From: Azonexus sp.
GTDB lineage: Bacteria > Pseudomonadota > Gammaproteobacteria > Burkholderiales > Rhodocyclaceae
Direction: 5' to 3'
Assembly (NCBI GenBank): GCA_031285115.1
Contig: JAITWU010000334.1
Coordinates: 1-6,502 of the forward strand
Length of the DNA: 6,502 nucleotides
Of this stretch, positions 1 through 5,775 are shown piece by piece. Position numbers and translations under genes: made by a program. Positions within the stretch are counted from its first letter, which is position 1. Each line of letters opens with the position of its first letter. The notes under the pieces are model-generated. The model was given only the letters and a program-made list of their open reading frames with translations, searched no databases and had not been told where the DNA came from.

Positions 1-61
1 GGGGAGAAAAAGAGGCCACCGCGCCAACATGAGTGTGAACGTGTAAAACGAAACCGCTCTA
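1..61 (+). repeat. Truncated copy of a composite inverted-arm repeat (arm at 21-61)
   Basis: The 41 bases at 21-61 match the reverse complement of 5114-5152 with three substitutions and one 2-base gap; the shared core includes GCGCCAACATG and TGTAAAACGAAACCGC. The bases before the arm also agree: GGGGAGAA at 1-8 lies at the same distance from the arm as the outer edge of the REP hairpin in the 5114-5262 copy. I therefore read this as the right-hand end of a second complete element whose hairpin and other arm lie left of the window. The arm ends in CTCTAGCG, as does the arm at 5221-5262. Confidence 0.75.
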
Positions 62-140
62 GCGGTCATCGTCAAAAGTCCCTTGAGAGAGAATGCCGGG
101 CCAGCCGCAGCCGACTTGCGCCCCGGAACCGCGTCGCCCA

Positions 141-174
141 TAGGTTGGATAAGGCCGCAGGCCACCATCCAACA
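141..174 (+). repeat. REP-like dyad A
   Basis: GTTGGAT (144-150) pairs perfectly with ATCCAAC (167-173). Inside it GGCC (153-156) pairs with GGCC (160-163) around GCA, giving a two-stage hairpin with no poly-T tail. The wording (GTTGGATAAGG ... CCATCCAAC) resembles a short imperfect palindrome common between genes of GC-rich Proteobacteria; that link is from memory. Confidence 0.6.
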
Positions 175-184
175 GGGGTGGAGC

Positions 185-220
185 GGTGGATGGCGCTGCT
201 TTGCAACTTATCCCTCCAAC
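185..220 (-). repeat. REP-like dyad B, inverted relative to dyad A
   Basis: Read on the minus strand this unit runs GTTGGAGGGATAAG ... GCCATCCACC, a diverged form of dyad A in opposite orientation about 11 bp away. Its outer stem (GGTGGAT at 185-191 against ATCCCTCC at 210-217) is imperfect. Two head-to-head REP units with a short spacer are the usual arrangement of REP doublets. Confidence 0.45.
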
Positions 221-345
221 ACCTGCTGATCGGCAGTTTTTGCCGCTTCGGCAATCTTGCCACCCCGCGGTGACACCATGGCGGCTGCCAGGCAGATTGA
301 ACGATAGCATCCCACGCGCCCCCTCATACACTGCTTTTCGGGCAG

Positions 346-361
346 TGGCACAATACATGCT
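346..361 (+). promoter_or_regulatory. Candidate sigma-54 (RpoN) -24/-12 promoter
   Basis: The sequence TGGCACAATACATGCT fits the RpoN consensus TGGCACG-N4-TTGCW, with GG at 347-348 and GC at 359-360 exactly 10 bp apart. Only two defined positions differ (G to A, and the first T of TTGC to A). With C360 as -12, transcription would start near 372, leaving a leader of about 100 nt before the ATG at 474. I did not find a second match this good while reading the intergenic regions. No activator gene is in the window. Confidence 0.55.
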
Positions 362-371
362 AGGACATAAG

Positions 372-413
372 CCCCACTTGATTGTAGCCTGAGTCAGGCG
401 GGGTGTTTATTTT
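372..413 (+). terminator. Stem-loop with T-rich tail in the leader of the orphan gene
   Basis: GCCTG (387-391) pairs with CAGGC (395-399) around AGT. An outer CCCC (372-375) can pair with GGGG (400-403), and the T-rich stretch TGTTTATTTT follows at 404-413. This has the shape of an intrinsic terminator. It could insulate the orphan gene from transcription arriving from the left, or, if transcription starts near 372, act as an attenuator. The stems are short, so confidence is limited. Confidence 0.35.
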
Positions 414-462
414 CAATCAACACAGTTTCAACTTGAAAGAGATACATGATGAATCTTGTATC

Positions 463-467
463 AGGAG
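463..467 (+). promoter_or_regulatory. Ribosome binding site that decides the orphan gene start
   Basis: AGGAG lies 6 nt before the ATG at 474. A longer frame can be opened from a TTG at 456, but that start would put this Shine-Dalgarno sequence inside the coding region and has none of its own. The ATG at 474 is therefore chosen. Confidence 0.8.
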
Positions 468-473
468 ATTGCC

Positions 474-1085
474 ATGAAAATCATATCGTCCAGCTATGTC
501 AATTCACTTTTGCCAGCCAGTCAGAATAAAAATACCAATATCACTTTTGATTCACTCCTCTCGATCCTTTCTGATCATAAATACAGCCCCCCGAAATCAG
601 TCGCCACTCCAGCAAAAAACGCTGACGTACTGACACCATCGGCTCAGGTCGCCATTTCAAAAAATGCTCAAAATTTACCGGCCCGTACAACAGGAGGGCC
701 GGATCAGTGGTATCAACAATTTATATTAAGATGCGCCAAGGAAGATCCTGCTCATGGCGACGATTTGGCCAAAGGGATTGCTTATGGCAGCACCGATGCT
801 TATGGCAACTTCGACCCCAACGCAAGCCCATTGATGGATATATCAATGTGGCCAACCACATACTATTCCCATACAGGAGGTCTGGTCACTCCTGAGAATC
901 TGGCCGCTTTCAAGGCAGAAAACGTAAAAGCCCATAGCGACATGATTACCCTGTATCAAGCAGAAAAAACAAAAGGAACCCCCGCTGCCGACATACTGGA
1001 AAAACTGTTCCGCTACATGGATACCCGATCCGATAGTTATTTGAATATCCTGGGCTGGGAACGCGCAGCGACCGCAACAGCTTAA
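474..1085 (+). CDS. AT-rich orphan gene, protein of unknown function (203 aa)
   Basis: I do not recognise this protein. It starts MKIISSSYVNSLL, has no hydrophobic signal peptide or membrane segment, and has a Ser/Asn/Pro/Thr-rich, probably disordered first 70 residues. A more globular part follows, with aromatic and Gly-rich stretches (DQWYQQFI, YGSTDAYGNFDP, WPTTYYSHTGG) and then two probable helices (about residues 140-195, ending ILGWERAATATA). The Ser-rich, signal-less start and the phrase DVLTPSAQVAISKNA recall small proteins found with flagellar genes or exported by flagellar/type III machinery; that is an impression of style, not a homology claim. Base composition sets it apart: about 40% G+C by hand count over 481-600, against about 67% in a 60-base sample of ruvB. 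This suggests acquisition by transfer. It has a strong ribosome binding site and a candidate sigma-54 promoter, so it is probably expressed. It converges with ruvB, leaving only 5 bp between the stop codons. Confidence 0.75.
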   Translation: MKIISSSYVNSLLPASQNKNTNITFDSLLSILSDHKYSPPKSVATPAKNADVLTPSAQVAISKNAQNLPARTTGGPDQWYQQFILRCAKEDPAHGDDLAKGIAYGSTDAYGNFDPNASPLMDISMWPTTYYSHTGGLVTPENLAAFKAENVKAHSDMITLYQAEKTKGTPAADILEKLFRYMDTRSDSYLNILGWERAATATA

Positions 1086-1090
1086 AAAGC

Positions 1091-2160
<1,070 letters not shown>

Positions 2161-2164
<4 letters not shown>

Positions 2165-3228
2165 GCGGCTGGCTCCGGGCTGGGTTTTTCGCCGATCCAG
2201 CGGGTAAATAGCATTTGCCCCAAGGCCAGCAGCACCGGCCCCAAAAAGATGCCGATAAAGCCAAAGACCAGCACGCCGCCAAAAACGCCGAGGGCGACGA
2301 GGAGAATGGAGAGACCCGCGCCGCGCGCCATGAGCATGGGCTTCAAGAAATTGTCGATGCTGCTGATGACAAAGAGGCCGTAAAGCGCCATGAAAATCGC
2401 CCAGCCCGTCTGCCCGTTACTATAGAGCCAGACTGCCGCGCCGCCCCAGATGAGCGGCGGGCCGACCGGAATCATGGAAAGGAAAAAGGTGGCGAAGCCC
2501 AACATCACCACGCCCGGCACACCGGCGATCAAAAAGCCGATCATCGCCACCGTGCCCTGCCCCGCCGCTGTGCCGACAATGCCGAGCATGACGCCAAAAA
2601 CGGTATCGCGTACTTTGGTCAACATGCCGACGCCCAGGTCGCCGCCCAGTTTTTCGGCGGCGGTAGCCAAGGCTTCGCCAATCCGCTCGCCATCGCGGAA
2701 GAAAAAGAAGGCGACGAACAACACCAGCGCCATCTGCAAGAGGCCATTGGCGGCAATCCCGGCGGTGGCGACGAGCAGGTTGCGGGTCGGGGCGATCAGT
2801 TGTTTCAGGGTCTCGTTGAGCGTCTCGCGGTCGCCCGCCAATTGTTGCCAGCTTTCGCCCAGGCTGCCGCCGACCACGGGCAGGTCGCTCAACCAGGCGG
2901 GCGGCTGCGCGGGCAGGCCGCTATCGAGATAGGGCTTGATGTAGCCGATCAGGCTATCAACCCCGCTCGCCAGAGAACCGGCGAGAAACAGGGTCGGCAA
3001 GAGGAGAATCAAAATCAGCACCAGCACGACCAGCCCGGCGCCGAGCGCGCGGCGGCCCTTGAGGCGCGGCAGCAGATGGGCGCGGTAAAGCTCCCAGGCG
3101 CACAGCCAGATGACGAAGGCAAACAGAATGGCGCCGACAAAAGGCAGCAGGACGGCGACGCAGCCGACGATCAGCAGCAGCACCAGGGCAATTTGCGCCA
3201 GCCGCTTGGGGGCGAATTGGGTTTTCAT
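2161..3228 (-). CDS. AI-2E/PerM-family membrane transporter (355 aa)
   Basis: This is a polytopic inner-membrane protein of the AI-2E transporter family (formerly UPF0118; TqsA, YdiK and PerM are members). Hydrophobic segments lie near residues 11-45 (two passes), 61-86, 155-178, 205-250, 255-292 and 303-342. A soluble, probably periplasmic, stretch at about 90-150 carries Trp and Pro. Family-type motifs are FFFRDG (175-180), GVPGVVMLG (236-244), [10 protein letters not shown] (254-263), IDNFLKP (291-297) and [11 protein letters not shown] (326-336). Substrates vary or are unknown across the family (autoinducer-2 export, Na+/H+ exchange), so none is assigned. Its ATG overlaps the ruvA stop by 4 nt (ATGA) and its stop overlaps the ruvB start by 4 nt, so it is embedded in the ruv transcription unit. 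No clear Shine-Dalgarno precedes it, consistent with reinitiation after ruvA. A role linked to DNA repair is not implied by the sequence. Confidence 0.95.
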
Positions 3229-3809
3229 GAAATTTTGGATAGCAGTTTGAGCGCCTGACGGATACCGTCGGCAGTGGTGATGTCGGCGGGCAATTGCTTC
3301 AGGGCGGCGCTCGCTTCCTTGTCGTTGTAACCCAGGGCCAGCAGGGCGTCGAGAATATCGTTGCGGGCCGCGCTGCCGCCGAGGCCGGGCGCTCTGCCGC
3401 CCGTGGCGTCGGCCAGTTTGCCTTTGAGTTCAAGCAACAGACGCTCCGCCGTTTTTTTGCCAATGCCGGGAATTTTGACGAGCCGCCCGATTTCCTGCCG
3501 CGCCACCGCCGCCGCCAGATCATCGACCGACAGGCCGGACAACACCGAGAGCGCCGTGCGCGCGCCGATACCGGAAATTTTCAATAACTGGCGAAAGGCA
3601 AAGCGTTCGGCCTCGCTCAAAAAACCGTAAAGAAAATGCCCATCTTCGCGCACCGCGAAATGCGTCAGCAGGCTCACCCGCTCGCCGTTGCCGGGCAGGT
3701 TGTAGAAGGTGCTCATCGGCACGTCCAGTTCATAACCGACGCCGCTAACGTCGAGCACGATCTGCGGCGGGTTTTTTTCGACGATGAGGCCGGTCAGTCT
3801 TCCAATCAT
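3225..3809 (-). CDS. ruvA: RuvA, Holliday junction DNA-binding subunit (194 aa)
   Basis: RuvA binds four-way junctions as a tetramer or octamer, holds them open and square, and loads RuvB. Domain I (OB fold, about 1-62) begins MIGRLTG and holds the acidic-pin residues E55 and D56 in [11 protein letters not shown], which separate the strands at the crossover; the numbering equals that of E. coli RuvA. Domain II carries two helix-hairpin-helix motifs, ISGIGARTA (78-86) and IPGIGKKTA (113-121). A Gly/Ala-rich flexible linker (about 133-148) leads to the small RuvB-binding domain III (about 149-194). The length is typical (E. coli 203 aa). The ATG at 3809 is fixed by the conserved MIGRL start, but the bases before it are pyrimidine-rich and offer no clear Shine-Dalgarno. 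Confidence 0.99.
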   Translation of the reverse strand: MIGRLTGLIVEKNPPQIVLDVSGVGYELDVPMSTFYNLPGNGERVSLLTHFAVREDGHFLYGFLSEAERFAFRQLLKISGIGARTALSVLSGLSVDDLAAAVARQEIGRLVKIPGIGKKTAERLLLELKGKLADATGGRAPGLGGSAARNDILDALLALGYNDKEASAALKQLPADITTADGIRQALKLLSKIS

Positions 3810-3823
3810 GGGGCAACAGGGGT

Positions 3824-3913
3824 CAGGTTACAGGGGACGGGTTTCAGTCAGGTTTCCACGGGCAAAGCCCGCGCAGGCAGGACTTTAACCTGTAACCCGC
3901 ACCCTGTAACCTG
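3824..3913. repeat. Degenerate CCTGTAACC repeat cluster with long dyad between ruvC and ruvA
   Basis: CAGGTTACAGGG at 3824-3835 is a perfect 12-base inverted match to CCCTGTAACCTG at 3902-3913. CCTGTAACC occurs twice directly, at 3889-3897 and 3903-3911. Between the arms sits a perfect small hairpin, CGGGC-AAA-GCCCG (3859-3871). The whole can fold as one long-range stem closing on an inner hairpin. There is no T-run, so it does not look like an ordinary terminator. It fills the spacer immediately after the ruvC stop and leaves only 14 bp before the ruvA start. Confidence 0.7.
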
Positions 3914-4474
3914 TCAACCGATCAACCGCCCGCCGCGAATGCGATACCCGGCGGTCGCCAGCGCCCCCAGCCCCTGTCCGCCGTGGGCGTGGCAAATGGC
4001 GCAGGCCAGCGCGTCGGCGGCATCGGTCGAAGGCGTGCCAGCCAGATTCAAAAGCCGCGCCACCATCGCCTGCACCTGTTCTTTGGCCGCCTTACCCTGG
4101 CCGACCACCGCCTGTTTGATCTGCAAAGCCGTGTATTCCGCCACCGGCAGGCCGCCATGCGTCAGCGCGCTGATCGCCGCGCCACGCGCCTGGCCGAGCA
4201 GGAGCGTCGATTGCGGGTTCACGTTGACGAACACTTTTTCCACCGCCGCCTGATCCGGTCGGTAAGTGGCGATCACTTCGCCAATGCCGGAAAAAAGCGT
4301 GGCAATCCGTTGTGGCAGGGTTTCTTTGTCATTCGACCTGATGCAGCCGCTGGCGACGTAGCGCAACTGGCTTCCCGTTTTTTCGATCACGCCAAAGCCG
4401 GTCACCCGCAGGCCGGGGTCGATGCCGAGCAGGCGCAGCGGCGAATCGCTATGAGATTTGGCGGGGGCGGACAT
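3914..4474 (-). CDS. ruvC: RuvC, crossover junction endodeoxyribonuclease (186 aa)
   Basis: RuvC is the dimeric RNase H-fold resolvase that nicks opposing strands of a Holliday junction bound by RuvAB. The four catalytic acidic residues are all present: D19 in [15 protein letters not shown]79 in [15 protein letters not shown], and D151 and D154 in [29 protein letters not shown] (120-134) is the usual basic DNA-contact region. The protein is about 13 residues longer than E. coli RuvC because of a hydrophilic N-terminal extension ([12 protein letters not shown]). I see no later ATG, GTG or TTG before the first strand, so the ATG at 4474 stands. No Shine-Dalgarno precedes it; a TACAAT hexamer 6 nt upstream hints at a nearly leaderless mRNA. 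It is first in the ruvC–ruvA–permease–ruvB series and divergent from the hemerythrin gene. Confidence 0.99.
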   Translation of the reverse strand: MSAPAKSHSDSPLRLLGIDPGLRVTGFGVIEKTGSQLRYVASGCIRSNDKETLPQRIATLFSGIGEVIATYRPDQAAVEKVFVNVNPQSTLLLGQARGAAISALTHGGLPVAEYTALQIKQAVVGQGKAAKEQVQAMVARLLNLAGTPSTDAADALACAICHAHGGQGLGALATAGYRIRGGRLIG

Positions 4475-4480
4475 GGCGGC

Positions 4481-4486
4481 ATTGTA
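4481..4486 (-). promoter_or_regulatory. Possible -10 element of the ruvC promoter
   Basis: On the minus strand this reads TACAAT, one mismatch from TATAAT. Transcription would begin about at the ATG, giving a leaderless or very short-leader transcript, which would fit the missing Shine-Dalgarno. The -35 region is poor: at 17-bp spacing it reads TTCGAT. No LexA box (CTGT-N8-ACAG) is visible here. Confidence 0.35.
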
Positions 4487-4516
4487 CGGGGGCGCGGGCG
4501 TCTATCGAAAATGGAA

Positions 4517-4530
4517 TTGATGCGAACTAA
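4517..4530 (+). promoter_or_regulatory. FNR/CRP-superfamily-like site upstream of hemerythrin gene
   Basis: TTGAT-GCGA-ACTAA has one perfect FNR half-site and a second half matching ATCAA at three of five positions. Its centre is about 66 bp before the hemerythrin ATG. Oxygen- or NO-responsive control of a hemerythrin-like protein would make sense, but a single perfect pentamer can arise by chance. Confidence 0.25.
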
Positions 4531-4545
4531 AGGCATTCTTACGGG

Positions 4546-4575
4546 GTGGCGGTAATGTAAAAATATTACCGCCAC
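4546..4575 (+). promoter_or_regulatory. Perfect 11-bp inverted repeat next to the hemerythrin ribosome binding site
   Basis: GTGGCGGTAAT (4546-4556) and ATTACCGCCAC (4565-4575) are exact reverse complements separated by the A-rich 8-mer GTAAAAAT. The right arm abuts the Shine-Dalgarno AAGGAG (4576-4581). In DNA this could be a repressor operator overlapping the promoter; in RNA it is a stable hairpin ending one base before the ribosome binding site. It lacks a T-run and faces into a gene, so it is not read as a terminator. Confidence 0.7.
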
Positions 4576-4588
4576 AAGGAGTATTGTC

Positions 4589-5116
4589 ATGTCATTTTTC
4601 AAAGAACTGTTCCGTCTGATATTTGGCAAACATGAAGAAGCGGCTGCCCCGCCGCCGGTCGTCGCGCCGGAACGCATGGTCGCTCCGGGCACCAACATTC
4701 ATTACCATCCGGAACTGATTGACAAATTGACTGGCGACCATCAGGTCTTGCTGGAACTTTTCGGCGAAACGAGCGAGGCCGCTGGCCGGGGCGATGTGGT
4801 CGAGGCCGCCGAACGGCTCGATGCTTTTCGCGTGGCGCTGCATGACCATCTGCTGACCGAGAACGTCAAGCTGTACATCTACCTGACGCATTTCTTTGCC
4901 GAAGACCAGCAAAGCCACAGGCTGATTCACGACTTCCGTCACGAAATGGACGCCATCGGCAAAGTGGTGTTGCAATTCCTCGGCAAGTATCAGGATCTTG
5001 CCGAACACCCCGAACTGGCTCCCGCCTTTGCCAAAGAACTGGCCGCCATCGGCAAGGTGCTGGTCGATCGCATCAAGCGCGAAGAGGGAACGCTGTACCC
5101 GCTGTACACGGGTTAG
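4589..5116 (+). CDS. Hemerythrin-like (HHE) domain protein (175 aa)
   Basis: A four-helix-bundle protein of the hemerythrin HHE type, a class that binds di-iron and is used for oxygen, NO or redox sensing, or iron repair. Residues 1-14 (MSFFKELFRLIFGK) form a short amphipathic basic segment. An Ala/Pro-rich linker (about 16-35) follows, and the bundle spans about 38-173. Candidate ligands are H51 (helix 1), H87 and E91 as HxxxE (helix 2, in HDHLLTE), H110, H114 and H118 (helix 3), and E165 (helix 4). The histidine expected four residues before E165 is R161 (RIKREEGTLYP), so the fourth-helix HxxxE is incomplete. The fold also resembles the Rsd/AlgQ anti-sigma bundle, an alternative I rate lower. 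The start is secure: AAGGAG lies 7 nt before the ATG. The gene stands alone on the plus strand between ruvC and the yebC unit, and its TAG stop is formed by the first bases of the repeat at 5114. Confidence 0.85.
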   Translation: MSFFKELFRLIFGKHEEAAAPPPVVAPERMVAPGTNIHYHPELIDKLTGDHQVLLELFGETSEAAGRGDVVEAAERLDAFRVALHDHLLTENVKLYIYLTHFFAEDQQSHRLIHDFRHEMDAIGKVVLQFLGKYQDLAEHPELAPAFAKELAAIGKVLVDRIKREEGTLYPLYTG

Positions 5117-5168
5117 GGCGGTTTCGTTTTACATGCTCACACATGTTGGCGCGGCCCCATCCACTTCT

Positions 5169-5194
5169 CCCCTCTCCCGCTTGCGGGAGAGGGG
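5169..5194. repeat. REP hairpin, 12-bp perfect palindrome
   Basis: CCCCTCTCCCGC (5169-5180) and GCGGGAGAGGGG (5183-5194) are perfect complements around TT. With the following CCGGGGGTGAGGG it matches a REP wording widespread between genes in Proteobacteria (from memory). It has no T-run, so it is not a classical terminator. Placed between two convergent stop codons, it could still stabilise or separate the two transcripts' 3' ends. Confidence 0.75.
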
Positions 5195-5213
5195 CCGGGG
5201 GTGAGGGCAAGGG
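5191..5213 (+). other. Potential G-quadruplex motif
   Basis: Four G-runs of at least three (5191-5194, 5197-5201, 5205-5207, 5211-5213) are separated by loops of 2, 3 and 3 bases, fitting the usual G3+N1-7 rule. The first run is shared with the right arm of the REP hairpin, so hairpin and quadruplex would compete. Confidence 0.5.
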
Positions 5214-5268
5214 AGCAGGAAACGTTTGTGCTGTGCATGATTAAACAAAAACTGCTCTAGCGCCATTT

Positions 5269-5748
5269 TCAGGGATTGCAGGTGGCGCGGCAGGCGGTCG
5301 GATCATCGGCGCAAGCCTTGGCCTCGGCCACCGTGCAGTTTTCGCGGGTGCGGTAAGTCAGCGTGATGTTGTTCGGGTAGCTGCAAACCACCTTGGTAAT
5401 CTTGCCCTGCATCGCCAGCGCGATGCCGCCCGGTTTTCCGTCACGCCACGCCGCATCTGGCAGATCGCAGGAAAGATAGCCGTCGAAGCGGCCATCGGCT
5501 GATTCCCAACGGGCCACGTTTTTCATTTTGCGGTAGTCCTCAAAATGCGGGCAGGTGTCGGTTTTTTTGCCGTAGGCGTTGTTGTCGTCGCTGCAATAAC
5601 CGTGATAGGTGTGTTGCAATTCTTCATCCGTCGGGCAGGCGTTGACCTGCGCCAGGGTCTTGAGGTCAGGGCAGATCAGTTCGTCGGCCAGCACTGGCAG
5701 GGGCAACAGGGCGACGAGCGCGGCGGCGAGCAAAAAACGCTGGAACAT
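5269..5748 (-). CDS. Cysteine-rich exported protein of unknown function (159 aa)
   Basis: A Sec signal peptide is clear: MFQR, a hydrophobic core (about 5-20) and probable cleavage after A21 (VLA-DE). The mature part of about 138 residues has ten cysteines (26, 38, 52, 66, 94, 122, 138, 146, 153, 157), an even number suited to five disulfides in the oxidising periplasm. The central phrases WESADGRFDGYLSCDLP and KVVCSYPNNITLTYRT have the look of a small beta-rich domain. The C-x-Y-P followed by alternating hydrophobic residues loosely recalls DUF3757-type secreted proteins, but I would not assign a family. No lipobox, heme CxxCH or catalytic motif is seen. GAGGAA (5754-5759) ends 5 nt before the ATG. 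It follows yebC by 27 bp on the same strand, so the two are probably co-transcribed, and it ends 6 bp from the composite repeat. Confidence 0.85.
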   Translation of the reverse strand: MFQRFLLAAALVALLPLPVLADELICPDLKTLAQVNACPTDEELQHTYHGYCSDDNNAYGKKTDTCPHFEDYRKMKNVARWESADGRFDGYLSCDLPDAAWRDGKPGGIALAMQGKITKVVCSYPNNITLTYRTRENCTVAEAKACADDPTACRATCNP

Positions 5749-5775
5749 GGCTATTCCTCGTCGGCTTGACGCCGT

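Larger units (their letters stand above)
62..345. other. Gene-free, dyad-rich intergenic stretch
   Basis: I see no convincing gene here; the short open frames have no ribosome binding site and no recognisable protein character. The stretch holds several dyads: the two REP-like units at 141-174 and 185-220; overlapping, mutually exclusive 5-bp hairpins CGGCA/TGCCG (231-245) and TGCCG/CGGCA (241-253); CACC-N4-GGTG at 261-272; CTGCC-A-GGCAG at 285-295; and a hairpin CACTGC/GCAGTG at 329-347 that runs into the sigma-54 candidate. The dyads at 261-272 and 285-295 lie about 80 to 105 bp upstream of the predicted start of transcription, where sigma-54 activators usually bind. No known activator consensus fits them exactly. 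Confidence 0.5.
5114..5262. repeat. Composite MITE-like repeat: inverted arms around a REP hairpin
   Basis: The left arm (5114-5152) and right arm (5221-5262) are inverted relative to each other and share GCATG, TAAA-C-AAA and GC-CTA in order. The right arm matches 21-61 in the same orientation, both ending CTCTAGCG. Between them sits the REP hairpin at 5169-5194 and a G-rich block. The element exactly fills the space between the convergent hemerythrin and cysteine-rich genes. No transposase is encoded, so a non-autonomous element is the likeliest reading; a transcription-boundary element is the alternative. Confidence 0.65.

Noticed and set aside
141..253. CRISPR-like array in the left hairpin region
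   Set aside because: The units are two inverted, diverged palindromes and short hairpins, not regularly spaced direct repeats with unique spacers.
261..272. NtrC enhancer site
   Set aside because: The CACC/GGTG halves are present but the spacer is 4 bp and the outer bases do not fit the usual GCACC-N5-GGTGC, so only a generic dyad is noted.
59..392. Small open frames in the left intergenic region
   Set aside because: They run through hairpins and repeats, have no Shine-Dalgarno, and overlap each other on both strands.
456..473. TTG start extending the orphan protein by six residues
   Set aside because: It would translate through the AGGAG that serves the ATG at 474 and has no ribosome binding site of its own.
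2215..3258. Long plus-strand open frame (347 codons) antisense to the permease
   Set aside because: It is the mirror of a hydrophobic GC-rich gene: the product is an implausible run of Gln, Asp, His and Ala with no domain, and it extends over the permease start. The opposite strand has clear family motifs.
3636..4555. Plus-strand open frames across ruvA and ruvC
   Set aside because: They cross two well-supported genes and the repeat spacer, lack ribosome binding sites, and give low-complexity products. They are shadows of GC-rich codon use.
4475..4588. LexA/SOS box for the ruv genes
   Set aside because: I looked for CTGT-N8-ACAG here and between ruvC and ruvA. CTGT and ACAG occur in the latter spacer but never with the right spacing.
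5169..5194. Intrinsic terminator for the hemerythrin gene
   Set aside because: The stem is strong but no T-run follows on either strand, and the sequence matches a REP-type repeat, so it is listed as a repeat.
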